This document shows, piece after piece, positions 8,087 to 15,562 of a stretch of 45,736 nucleotides of DNA. The notes beneath the pieces are model-generated. The model worked only from the letters and a program-made list of their open reading frames with translations. It was not told the DNA's origin and did no database searches. The position numbers and the translations under genes were made by a program. Numbering within the stretch: the first letter of the stretch is position 1; the number at the start of each line of letters is the position of its first letter. The DNA is from Butyricicoccus_A sp963601915 (GTDB lineage Bacteria > Bacillota > Clostridia > Oscillospirales > Butyricicoccaceae). The DNA lies in assembly GCA_963601915.1 (NCBI GenBank), contig CAVCGL010000019.1:1-45736 (forward strand), in the 5' to 3' direction.

Positions 8087-8341
8087 ATGGCATACTCTGA
8101 ACTATTCGCCCAACGTATCCGGCAGCTATGCGAAGCACGCAATATAACCATCAATAAATTAGCTACGCTAAGTGGTATCAAACAGTCAACAATAGATAAT
8201 ATCATTCAGGGAACCAGCAAAAATCCAACCGCCAAGACCCTGCACCGCATCGCCAACACATTTAATATGACGCTGAGCGAATTTTTGGACTTTCCAGAGC
8301 TCAACGACTACTCGTTTGACGATCATGATGACACGGAATAA
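8087..8341 (+). CDS. Small Xre-family transcriptional regulator
   Basis: An 84-residue protein with one Cro/C1-type helix-turn-helix: FAQRIRQLCEARNITINKLATLSGIKQSTIDNIIQGTSKNPTAKTL (about residues 6-51), then HRIANTFNMTLSEFLDFPEL. The C-terminal tail is acidic (DDHDDTE). AGGAG lies 7 nt before the ATG and sits in an inverted repeat. It differs in sequence from the 73-residue Xre protein upstream, so the pair is not a recent duplication. The target is unknown; autoregulation is likely. Confidence 0.85.
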   Translation: MAYSELFAQRIRQLCEARNITINKLATLSGIKQSTIDNIIQGTSKNPTAKTLHRIANTFNMTLSEFLDFPELNDYSFDDHDDTE

Positions 8342-8353
8342 TAAATGCACCAG

Positions 8354-8562
8354 CTTCTCGGCTCTCCCTCTGGGAGAGCTGGCATTTGCGCAGCAAATGA
8401 CTGAGAGGGCGAAGCTCACAAATTCGAATCAGAGTTCCCCTGATTCGTCAGGGCTAGTCGGTTGCTCCCTCAGTCTTGCCGCAAAGCGGCAATCCAGCTC
8501 CCTCACGAGGGAGCCAGCCCTCTCTGTCGCTCCGCGACATCTCTCCCAAAGGGAGAGACAAG
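8354..8562. repeat. Palindrome-rich intergenic repeat (MITE/REP-like)
   Basis: About 210 bp built from short hairpins in series: GCTCTCCC/GGGAGAGC, CATTTGC/GCAAATG, GAATCA/TGATTC, TTGCCGC/GCGGCAA, GCTCCCTC/GAGGGAGC, TGTCG/CGACA and TCTCTCCC/GGGAGAGA. Phrases such as GACTGAGAGGG and CTCCCTCAGTC are familiar from dispersed repeats in gut Clostridia such as Faecalibacterium and relatives. No coding potential. Possible non-autonomous mobile element or RNA structure. Confidence 0.7.
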
Positions 8563-8581
8563 TTTAGATCGTGCGTAAGAG

Positions 8582-8614
8582 AAAAGCAGACCATCCGCGA
8601 GAATGGTCTGCTTT
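8582..8614. terminator. Terminator near the pdaB 3' end
   Basis: AAAAGCAGACCAT/ATGGTCTGCTTTT, 12-bp or longer stem with T runs on both strands; on the minus strand it directly follows the pdaB stop. Confidence 0.8.
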
Positions 8615-8616
8615 TG

Positions 8617-9390
8617 TCATTCGGCCTGATTGGGAATCTGCCGTCCGGTGTGATCCATAGTGTAATTCTCGGTATAAATGAGCTTGGATACCGGAAGAAA
8701 CGAAAAGCCCTTGGCTTTGAGTCCTTCAATGACATCCGGCAGCGCAGCAGGGGTATTGACCGCCGCATTATGAAACAGGATAATACTGCCATTTTGCGCA
8801 TTTTGGACAACTCTGTTCGTGATTTCAGACGGTGCTGGATTCTTCCAATCCAGCGAATCCACATCCCACTGAATGCTGTACATGCCAATCGAGCGCATCG
8901 TAGAAACCACGGTATCATTATAGTCTCCGTATGGCGGGCGGAACAGCGTCGGCTGCACACCGGTAATCGCTTTGATTTTTTCATTGCAGCTCTGTACTTC
9001 CGCCGTCATTTGCTCTGCGGATAAATCCGGCATATGCGGATGTGTCGCAGAATGATTCATCACTTCGTGTCCTGCATCCGACAGGGCTTTGACGGATTCT
9101 GGATATTTTTCTACCCACTCTCCGACGACAAAAAATGTCGCTTGAATATTATCCTTCTTCAGAATGTCAATGAGCTGCTGCGTGTCCTCATTTCCCCACG
9201 CCGCATCAAAGGTCAGCGAGCAAACTTTTTCTTTGCGCTCCACGCTGTAAATCGGGAGTTCTCGTTGTGCCGCAGAAGCACTGACCCAATCTCCTGTACA
9301 AAAAACCAGACAACCTGCACAACACACCGCGACAGCTATCAGCAGCGCAAACGCCATTTTTCTGCCGGATATTACCTTAAAATAGCACAT
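8617..9390 (-). CDS. pdaB: Polysaccharide deacetylase, PdaB-like
   Basis: A 257-residue exported carbohydrate esterase family 4 (NodB) enzyme. One N-terminal membrane/signal helix (MAFALLIAVAVCCAGCLVF) is followed by the deacetylase domain: LTFDAAW (catalytic/metal aspartate; the second Asp of the usual TFDD is replaced by Ala), HEVMNHSATHPHM (metal-binding His pair), RPPYGDYN and the late ILFHN. The TFDAAWG form is typical of the sporulation protein PdaB rather than of vegetative deacetylases. I start at the ATG of MCYFKV (9390) because GAGGTG sits 6 nt upstream; ten codons earlier there is another ATG without one. Role in spore cortex is by family analogy. Confidence 0.88.
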   Translation of the reverse strand: MCYFKVISGRKMAFALLIAVAVCCAGCLVFCTGDWVSASAAQRELPIYSVERKEKVCSLTFDAAWGNEDTQQLIDILKKDNIQATFFVVGEWVEKYPESVKALSDAGHEVMNHSATHPHMPDLSAEQMTAEVQSCNEKIKAITGVQPTLFRPPYGDYNDTVVSTMRSIGMYSIQWDVDSLDWKNPAPSEITNRVVQNAQNGSIILFHNAAVNTPAALPDVIEGLKAKGFSFLPVSKLIYTENYTMDHTGRQIPNQAE

Positions 9391-9420
9391 TCCACCCACC
9401 TCAGTGTATTTTACGTGCAT

Positions 9421-9683
9421 AGTTTGTACATTATACCGCCGCTCTCACTTGTCTAGTTCTCTGTACGCTATCACAATTCGCCGAAGGAATATCTGGTGAT
9501 TCTGCCGTGAAAAAAGTCGTGCTTTTCTCTTGCAATTCGAGGCATATCATGGTAAATTTATAAGCAAAGAAAGCATCATGGATGCCTACTTACGAGTACG
9601 TCTTTTAAAATTGGTTGGTCAAAAAACAGCGGATGCTGGCAAAAAGAAAATCGCCAGTTGTAATCCGCTTTTCTTTCCTCCAA
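9421..9683. other. Intergenic region upstream of the symporter, with a hairpin
   Basis: No gene with a credible start. At 9628-9669 there is a bulged stem (AGCGGAT+CTGGC / GCCAG+ATCCGCT) followed by a T-rich run to 9677, which resembles a terminator or attenuator just before the operator at 9684. A 39-codon open frame from 9579 is probably chance. Confidence 0.4.
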
Positions 9684-9703
9684 TTGCGTGCACGTGAACG
9701 CAA
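9684..9703. promoter_or_regulatory. Operator of the inositol LacI-type regulator, site 1
   Basis: TTGCGTGCACGTGAACGCAA, a 20-bp palindrome with one mismatched pair and the central CG typical of LacI-family sites. It matches the perfect 18-bp site upstream of iolG (14181-14198). It lies 262 bp before the symporter start. Confidence 0.7.
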
Positions 9704-9965
9704 CATGTAAAAGCCTTCCGCTCATTGTACCTTTATAATTTCATAAAGGCATAGAATACGATCCTATGCATCCATAACAACAAAGGAAAAGGTTACTCAG
9801 ATTCGATTCCGAATTTCAAAGACTACTTTTGTGTGACTTTGTTTTTCCCATACCGAAAGATATGTTCTTTTATGGAGAGAGTGTTATTTAGAGAATTTTA
9901 AAAGCGATCTTTTGGGGAAGCAACATGTGAAACAAAAGGAAATATAAAGAAAGAAGGAAAAATAA

Positions 9966-11633
9966 ATGGTTTTTCTGAACTCCAACATTTGGGTTATTAT
10001 CTCCTTCTTGGCCTTCACGATCTTAGTAGCAGTTATTGCTAGTGTAAAGACCAAGGGCGATAACCTCGAATCCGCAGACGGATACTTCCTCGCAAGCCGC
10101 AGCCTTCCGGGCTACGTCATCGCAGGTTCCCTTCTGCTGACAAACCTGTCTGCCGAGCAGCTGGTTGGCCTGAACGGCCAGTCTTGGCAGACCAACATGA
10201 GCCCGTCCGCATTTGAAGTTGGTTCCATCTTCACTCTGCTGTTCCTGGCTCATTACTTCCTGCCGCGTTACCTGAAGATGGGTACCACTACCATTCCGGC
10301 TATGATGGAAGAGCGTTTTGGCAAGGGCGTTAAGCTCATGTTCTCCGCTATCATCGTGCTGATGTACTCCTTCCTGAACCTGCCGGTTATCCTGTACTCG
10401 GGTTCCGTTGCATTTGTAAGAATCTTTAACTTTGACAAGTTGTCTATCTTCAACGGCAACCAGTTCGCTGCTATTGCCGTTCTGTGTGTAGTTATTGGTA
10501 TTGTAGGTGCTTGCTACGCAATCTTCGGCGGCCTGAAGGCCGTTGCTGTATCCGATACCATCAATGGTATTGGTCTTCTGATTGCAGGCTTCCTGATCCC
10601 GTTCATCGCTCTGGCAGTTCTGGGTCACGAAGTTGGCGGTTCCGGCATTGTTGATGGCTGGTCTTACATCCTGCACAACGAGCCGGAAAAGCTGAACGCA
10701 TGGTCCGCTTGGAACTCCGCTCAGCCGAACCTGCCGTGGCCGCTGATCTTCACTGGTATGCTGTTCTCCAACCTGTATTGGTGGTGCACCAACCAGTCCT
10801 TCGTTCAGCGTTCCCTCGCTGCTAAGAGCTTGGCTGAAGGCCAGAAGGGTGCTATTTACTGTGGCTTCCTGAAGTGCCTTGGCCCGCTGTACCTGATTTT
10901 CCCGGGTATCATTGCTTATCATATGCCGTCCATCCAAGAGACGATCAACAGCTCTTCTTCCCCGATCGACATGGCATATCCGGCACTGATTGCACACGTT
11001 GTTCCGACCCCGATCATGGGCTTCTTCGCAGCAGTCCTGTTCGGCGCTATTCTTTCCTCCTTCAACTCCGTTCTGAACTCTGCTTGCACGATGTTCACTC
11101 TGGATATTGTCAAGGATACCAAGATTGGCAAGGGCAAGAACGACGCACAGTTGATTAAGGTTTCCAAGTCTTACGGCACCTTTGCAGCAATCATCTCTAT
11201 CATCATCTCCCCGTTCGTTATGTACGCAAACGGCATTACCACCTTCCTGAACTCTCTGGCAAACTTCCTGTCCCTGCCGGTACTGTGCACCGTTCTCGGT
11301 GTTATGTGGTTCCGCCGCGTACCGAAATTCACTCCGTATCTGATTACTGTTATCCATTTCGTTGTTTACGGCGCATTCCTGCTCCTCAAGCCGTGCTATC
11401 CGGGAACCACCGAAGAGATCCATTACCTGTACGCAATGGCTGTTCTGTTCCCGCTCTATCTGCTGATTATGTTTATTCTGCAGAAGGTTCGCCCGTGCGA
11501 AGAGTATGTCGTACCGGATGTTGGTGCAGTTGACCTGACTCCGTGGAAGTATCGTTGGCATCTGACCATTATCGGTCTGATTGTCGCTGCTATCTTCTAC
11601 ATCGTATTCTCCCCGCTGGTACTGGCAGCATAA
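9966..11633 (+). CDS. Sodium:solute symporter, likely Na+/myo-inositol
   Basis: A 555-residue transporter of the SSS (SLC5) family with about 13-14 membrane helices. Family marks: the first helix then ADGYFLASRSLPGYVIAGSLLLTNLSAEQLVG (residues 37-69), the central GLKAVAVSDTINGIGLLIAG and the NQSFVQRSLAAKSLAEG segment (about residues 278-295) found in sugar and polyol symporters. The substrate is inferred: the same palindromic operator stands before this gene and before iolG, and iolG/iolI act on inositol. AGAAGGAAA precedes the ATG by a few bases. Codon choice is as restricted as in gdhA, so it is likely highly expressed. Transcription ends at the 11694-11725 hairpin. Confidence 0.9.
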   Translation: MVFLNSNIWVIISFLAFTILVAVIASVKTKGDNLESADGYFLASRSLPGYVIAGSLLLTNLSAEQLVGLNGQSWQTNMSPSAFEVGSIFTLLFLAHYFLPRYLKMGTTTIPAMMEERFGKGVKLMFSAIIVLMYSFLNLPVILYSGSVAFVRIFNFDKLSIFNGNQFAAIAVLCVVIGIVGACYAIFGGLKAVAVSDTINGIGLLIAGFLIPFIALAVLGHEVGGSGIVDGWSYILHNEPEKLNAWSAWNSAQPNLPWPLIFTGMLFSNLYWWCTNQSFVQRSLAAKSLAEGQKGAIYCGFLKCLGPLYLIFPGIIAYHMPSIQETINSSSSPIDMAYPALIAHVVPTPIMGFFAAVLFGAILSSFNSVLNSACTMFTLDIVKDTKIGKGKNDAQLIKVSKSYGTFAAIISIIISPFVMYANGITTFLNSLANFLSLPVLCTVLGVMWFRRVPKFTPYLITVIHFVVYGAFLLLKPCYPGTTEEIHYLYAMAVLFPLYLLIMFILQKVRPCEEYVVPDVGAVDLTPWKYRWHLTIIGLIVAAIFYIVFSPLVLAA

Positions 11634-11693
11634 GCTGTCTTCCAGCTCTTTGCCCCAATGATAGCTTTTAAGACAATTGAACACAATCTCCGC

Positions 11694-11725
11694 GCCCCCT
11701 GCAGTTCCTGATGCAGGGGGCTTTT
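11694..11725 (+). terminator. Symporter terminator
   Basis: 10-bp GC-rich stem GCCCCCTGCA/TGCAGGGGGC followed by TTTT. Confidence 0.85.
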
Positions 11726-11727
11726 GT

Positions 11728-12264
11728 CTATTCATCTGAATTTTCAATCAAATCAATACTTTTCCATCCATATCGAAGAATAGACAGCAGCATAGATGCT
11801 TCGCTGACAATCTCATCTGCTATTCCCGCCCAAGAACCAACGATTACATCATATATGATCCACAGCGGAGAATTGATGCACATACCAACAAGTCGGATTT
11901 TCCGTGCACTGTATGTATATCCGCCTATCGTTGCCGCAATATTTGCCGCAACCGGAAAGATTGACCACCATCCATCCCATGTAACAACCAAAGCCGCTAC
12001 TTGCAGGATACAAAGGATACTGCACATCTTTTTGCTTTTCAGGAACGAATTCTCGCTCCCCAAGCAAAAGGATCGAACCGTGTTCAAGATGTAGCTCATG
12101 CCACCAGTAATCGCTCCTAGCAGCAACAAATGTATGGTATAGCAGACATACGAGACAAACTGCACGCGAAATAACGTCTTGTTGCTCTTAAATTGATAGG
12201 ATAGAAAAAATAATATTGTCCCTAAAAAGCCAATGGCTTGTATTGCTATCGCTTGTCCTGACAT
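11728..12264 (-). CDS. YgjV-family inner membrane protein
   Basis: A 178-residue integral membrane protein with about five to six helices. QAIGFLGTILFFLSYQFKSNKTLFRVQ at the N-terminus, LLLLGAITGGMSYILNTVR and the WWSIFPVAANIAATIGGYTYSARKIRLVGM block match the YgjV family, whose role is unknown. The second of two close in-frame ATGs (12264) is preferred since AGGAG is 6 nt upstream of it and abuts the first. It is convergent with the symporter and sits inside the inositol cluster without an apparent link to it. Confidence 0.75.
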   Translation of the reverse strand: MSGQAIAIQAIGFLGTILFFLSYQFKSNKTLFRVQFVSYVCYTIHLLLLGAITGGMSYILNTVRSFCLGSENSFLKSKKMCSILCILQVAALVVTWDGWWSIFPVAANIAATIGGYTYSARKIRLVGMCINSPLWIIYDVIVGSWAGIADEIVSEASMLLSILRYGWKSIDLIENSDE

Positions 12265-12342
12265 GTGCATCTCCTATATTCCGATTGATTAAGCCGAGTA
12301 TATCATAATACCGATGAAAAAAACATCCCTGAAAGCGCAAAA

Positions 12343-12381
12343 ATCCCATGTCTAACACGAATTTTCGTGCAGACATGGGAT
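12343..12381 (-). terminator. Terminator of the lipoprotein gene
   Basis: ATCCCATGTCT ... AGACATGGGAT with an inner CACGAA/TTCGTG stem and T run on the minus strand. Confidence 0.8.
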
Positions 12382-12388
12382 GTATACT

Positions 12389-12796
12389 TTATTTGGAATT
12401 TCCCGGTGCATCCTGATCGATGTTTCTCGTAAAGATCTGCTCTCTGCTGCTCTTCCAAATCAGATACAGAATGTCATCGCCGTACATGACGGAGACATCT
12501 TCATCGACAGAAGAGGCTTCTTCTTTGAGGTGCAGCGTCTTGTAATCATCACTCAGCGTGTAGGTGCCGTTGCCCTTTTTTCCCTCATTGTCGGTCTCAT
12601 ACGTGCCGTCCTTGTTAAACTGAATGGTCGCGCTCTCGTGTCCCTCGAAATACCACGTGCCGAGAATCGTCGTCTCATCAATGGTCGCCGGTGGATCTCC
12701 AATATCTTCCTGCGTGTAGGTACTGCGGGTGCAGCCGCACAGCAGCAGCGCCGCCATAGCAACAAGCGTAAGCACAATCCATATTCTTTTTTTCAT
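12389..12796 (-). CDS. Small secreted lipoprotein
   Basis: A 135-residue protein with a lipoprotein signal: MKKR, hydrophobic core WIVLTLVAMAALLL, then lipobox LCGC with the lipidated cysteine near residue 22. The mature part, ILGTWYFEGHESATIQFNKDGTYETDNEGKKGNGTYTLSDDYKTLHL, repeats the pattern of small lipocalin-like or DUF5640-type folds (GTW..., then F..DGTY). The function is unknown; it should sit on the outer face of the membrane. A terminator directly follows; no operon partner. Confidence 0.75.
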   Translation of the reverse strand: MKKRIWIVLTLVAMAALLLCGCTRSTYTQEDIGDPPATIDETTILGTWYFEGHESATIQFNKDGTYETDNEGKKGNGTYTLSDDYKTLHLKEEASSVDEDVSVMYGDDILYLIWKSSREQIFTRNIDQDAPGNSK

Positions 12797-12841
12797 ATTC
12801 GTCTCTCCTCATAGTATTTGATTGCTTTATTATAGCAGACG

Positions 12842-13047
12842 AGTCTGACAAATTCTACTGGGCATCTGCACGGCATCATACAGCAATTCGCAGTAAGGCA
12901 TAGACCTTTTACACAGAGGTTCTCATCGGTTATAACAAAAATGCTTGCTTTTTTTGTCCAGCCATGCTAGATTAAAATAGATAGAGCGATCACTGTGACT
13001 ATGTGGTACAATCGTTCTTTCGCATATCTGCTGGAAGGAGTCTCAAC
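12842..13047. promoter_or_regulatory. Upstream region of the LacI-type regulator
   Basis: A possible promoter is TTGCTT (12945-12950), 17-bp spacer, TAGATT (12968-12973). I see no copy of the CACGTG-centred operator here, so the regulator does not appear to control itself through that site. Confidence 0.35.
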
Positions 13048-14073
13048 ATGGCTGTTACACTCAAACAAATCGCCGAGCTTGCCGGTGTATCCCGCGGCAC
13101 GGTGGACCGCGCGCTATACAACCGCGGCCGCGTCAAACCGGAGGTCGCAGAGCGAATCCGCAAAATTGCAAATGATCTTGGGTATCAGCCAAACCGTGCC
13201 GGAAAGGCACTGGCCATGACGCACCGACCGATGAAATTGGGTGTCATCGCGCAGGCGACCGAAACCCCGTTTATGCATCTGCTTCGCTCAGGCATCGACG
13301 ATGCCGCCCAGGAAGTCTCCAGCATGGGCTGTGAGGTCTTGGTGCGCGAAGGCATCGGCCTGGATGTTGACGTCCAGCTTCAGCTTATTGATGAACTGCT
13401 CGCGGAGGAAATCAGCGGTCTGGCCATTTGTCCGGCAGATGATCCGCGCATGAAAAAGAAAATCAATGCGCTGGTAGATGCCGGTATTCCTGTCGTGACC
13501 TTCAATGCAGACATCGACGACACCAAACGCATGTGTTTTGTCGGACAGAACAGCGAACTTGCCGGTCGTACCTGTGCAGGACTGGTCAACGCCATCACCA
13601 ATGACGGCGGGCTGGTTCTCCCCATCTCCGGCTATCACTACAACCATTCGCACGCACTGCGCATCCACGGCTTTTGCGATGAAATCAAAAAGAGCTTTCC
13701 CAATCTGCGCACCCTGCCTGCCGTATACTGTCAGGACGACGAACTCACCACGCAGGAGCTGACAGAGGAAACGCTGCGCCGCCATCCGGATCTCAAGGCC
13801 ATTTACATGGCTGCCGGCGGCCAGACCGGCGTGTGCCGTGCGCTGGAGCGCATGGGCTGCACGAACACCGTCCGCGTCATCTGCTTTGACCTGATACCAA
13901 ACAACATCCAGAATCTGCTTGACAGTCGTATAGACTTCTTGATCGGTCAAGATGCGCACACACAGGGCTTTCAGCCGATTATGCTACTTTTTGACCGTGT
14001 ATTCTCCGGAAAATCGCCGGAAACCCGCTATTTTTACACGGATATTTCCATCAAAAACAAATACAATGTGTAA
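13048..14073 (+). CDS. LacI-family regulator of the inositol genes
   Basis: A 341-residue LacI/GalR repressor. The N-terminal helix-turn-helix is VTLKQIAELAGVSRGTVDRALYNRGRVKPE (residues 3-32), then the hinge LGYQPNRAGKALA (about 45-57) and a periplasmic-binding-protein-like sensor domain beginning KLGVIAQ (about residue 64). The sensor resembles those for sugars and polyols (FNADIDDTKRMCFVGQNSELAGRTCAGLV). AAGGAG 9 nt upstream selects the ATG at 13048; 15 codons of upstream frame lack a ribosome binding site. It lies between two units that carry the same palindrome, the natural targets of this protein. Ligand inositol or an inosose is inference. Confidence 0.88.
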   Translation: MAVTLKQIAELAGVSRGTVDRALYNRGRVKPEVAERIRKIANDLGYQPNRAGKALAMTHRPMKLGVIAQATETPFMHLLRSGIDDAAQEVSSMGCEVLVREGIGLDVDVQLQLIDELLAEEISGLAICPADDPRMKKKINALVDAGIPVVTFNADIDDTKRMCFVGQNSELAGRTCAGLVNAITNDGGLVLPISGYHYNHSHALRIHGFCDEIKKSFPNLRTLPAVYCQDDELTTQELTEETLRRHPDLKAIYMAAGGQTGVCRALERMGCTNTVRVICFDLIPNNIQNLLDSRIDFLIGQDAHTQGFQPIMLLFDRVFSGKSPETRYFYTDISIKNKYNV

Positions 14074-14085
14074 TTTGACCATACT

Positions 14086-14130
14086 CTGCCCGCTGTTTTT
14101 TCCCGAAAAAGCAGTGCGGCAGATTTTTTT
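14086..14130 (+). terminator. Terminator of the LacI-type gene
   Basis: Imperfect stem CTGCC.GC..TGTTTTTT / AAAAAGCA..GC.GGCAG followed by seven T. Confidence 0.65.
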
Positions 14131-14180
14131 CGTCAAAATTTATAAAAAATCCCAGTCGTTTTTCGTCACTTTGCCGTGTG

Positions 14181-14198
14181 TGCGTTCACGTGAACGCA
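14181..14198. promoter_or_regulatory. Operator of the inositol LacI-type regulator, site 2
   Basis: TGCGTTCACGTGAACGCA, a perfect 18-bp palindrome with central CG. It is 150 bp upstream of the iolG -35 box and 255 bp before the iolG start, almost the same distance as site 1 has to the symporter start. Confidence 0.75.
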
Positions 14199-14347
14199 AT
14201 ATCAAAATTATTTTTACAGGCTGAAAAAGTTCATTTTTTCTTTGATTTGCCCGCTTTTGGCGGCTTTCTCCCCGTGAAATTGGCGATTTTCCGCAGCTCG
14301 TCTGGTGTTTCTGTACAAATATTTTTATTTTTGGGCATTTTGTTCTA

Positions 14348-14376
14348 TTGATTTGCACAAGAAATTCCGCTATACT
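14348..14376 (+). promoter_or_regulatory. iolG promoter
   Basis: TTGATT, 17-bp spacer, TATACT (14371-14376), about 78 bp before the iolG start. Confidence 0.75.
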
Positions 14377-14453
14377 GAAGTCACAACAACAGAGAACACC
14401 GGTACAAAGCCGGTTCGTAATTTTCGATTTTGGAGATTTTGGAGGTTTTTGAC

Positions 14454-15470
14454 ATGGATGAACTGAAAATCGCTCTGGTCGGCTGTGGCATGATTGGCAA
14501 GCAGCATATCGACCGTATTCAGAACAGAATCAAGGGTGCTACCGTAGTAGCAGTATGCGACGTATTTGAGGCTGGCGCAAAGGCAGCAGCTGAAATCGCA
14601 GGTCCTGGCACCAAGGTTTACACCGACTCCGCTGAGGCTATTAACGATCCTGACGTTAATGCAGTCGTTGTTACCACTCCGGGCCAGTTCCACAAGACCC
14701 CGATCCTGCAGGCTATCGCAGCTGGCAAGCCGGTATTCACTGAGAAGCCGCTGACCAACACCGCTGCTGAGTGCAAGGAAATCGTTGACGCTGAGATGGC
14801 TTGCGGCAAGCATCTGGTACAGGTTGGCTTCATGCGTCGTTACGACCGTGGCTACAACCAGGTAAAGGAACTCATCGACGACGGCAAGTTCGGTGCTCCG
14901 ATGATCCTGAAGTGCACCCATCGTGCTGACGGCGTTGCTGATGACTACACCACCGCAATGGCTGTTACCGATACCGCAATTCACGAGATCGACGTTCTGC
15001 CGTGGCTGATTAACGACGAGTGGGACGAAGTACAGTGCATCATGCCGAAGACTTCTTCCAAGGCTCATGCAGGTCTGAAGGATCCGCAGGTCATGATTAT
15101 GAAGACCAAGACCGGCATCGTAACCATGCTGGAAGTAAACGTAAACTGCGGCTTCGGCTACGACATCAACTGCGAAGTTGTTTGTGAGAACGGTGTCATC
15201 AACCTGCCGTGCCCGTCCTTCCCGACCGTACGCTTTGCTAACAACGTATCCACCAAGATCGAGGACAACTGGATCCTGCGCTTCATGGATTCCTACGACG
15301 TAGAGATCCATGACTGGGTTGACCACGCACTGAAGGGTGAGACCGGCGGTTCTTCTGCTTGGGACGGCTATGTAGCTTCCATCACCGCTGACGCGCTGGT
15401 TGCTTCCCAGACTTCCGGCAAGGCTGAGAAGGTTGTTACCGGCGGCACTCCGGACTTCTACAAGAAGTAA
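14454..15470 (+). CDS. iolG: myo-Inositol 2-dehydrogenase
   Basis: A 338-residue Gfo/Idh/MocA oxidoreductase that oxidises myo-inositol to 2-keto-myo-inositol (scyllo-inosose) with NAD+. The NAD motif IALVGCGMIGKQHIDRI is at residues 6-22, the EKP motif (FTEKPLTN) near 95-102. Beyond the family, several blocks are those I recall from Bacillus IolG: LVQVGFMRRYDRGY, MAVTDTAIHEIDVLPWLIND (catalytic Asp/His region), LKDPQ, VNVNCGFGYDINCE, YDVEIHDWVD and AWDGYVASITADA. GGAGG 8 nt upstream fixes the ATG at 14454. First gene of a two-gene unit with iolI; restricted codon use suggests very strong expression. Confidence 0.92.
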   Translation: MDELKIALVGCGMIGKQHIDRIQNRIKGATVVAVCDVFEAGAKAAAEIAGPGTKVYTDSAEAINDPDVNAVVVTTPGQFHKTPILQAIAAGKPVFTEKPLTNTAAECKEIVDAEMACGKHLVQVGFMRRYDRGYNQVKELIDDGKFGAPMILKCTHRADGVADDYTTAMAVTDTAIHEIDVLPWLINDEWDEVQCIMPKTSSKAHAGLKDPQVMIMKTKTGIVTMLEVNVNCGFGYDINCEVVCENGVINLPCPSFPTVRFANNVSTKIEDNWILRFMDSYDVEIHDWVDHALKGETGGSSAWDGYVASITADALVASQTSGKAEKVVTGGTPDFYKK

Positions 15471-15503
15471 TTTTACTTAGAACATTATTTTACTGAAATA
15501 CAC

Positions 15504-15531
15504 GAGAGCAGATGCTTCGGCATCTGCTCTC
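15504..15531 (+). other. Intercistronic hairpin with UUCG loop
   Basis: GAGAGCAGATGC-ttcg-GCATCTGCTCTC, a perfect 12-bp stem closed by C(UUCG)G, between iolG and iolI. No T run follows, so it is probably not a full terminator; an mRNA stabiliser or processing barrier is more likely. Confidence 0.7.
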
Positions 15532-15562
15532 CGACAACAAGGAAAAAAGGAGACTACACATC

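Noticed and set aside
8354..8562. CRISPR-like array in the palindrome-rich region
   Set aside because: The hairpins differ from one another and there are no equal spacers or cas genes; no CRISPR array is seen anywhere in the window.
9579..9698. 39-codon plus-strand frame upstream of the symporter
   Set aside because: No ribosome binding site, includes the hairpin and ends inside the operator; likely chance.
10023..11747. 574-codon open frame on the minus strand opposite the symporter
   Set aside because: Same cause as for gdhA: codon bias of a highly expressed gene. The symporter has clear family sequence.
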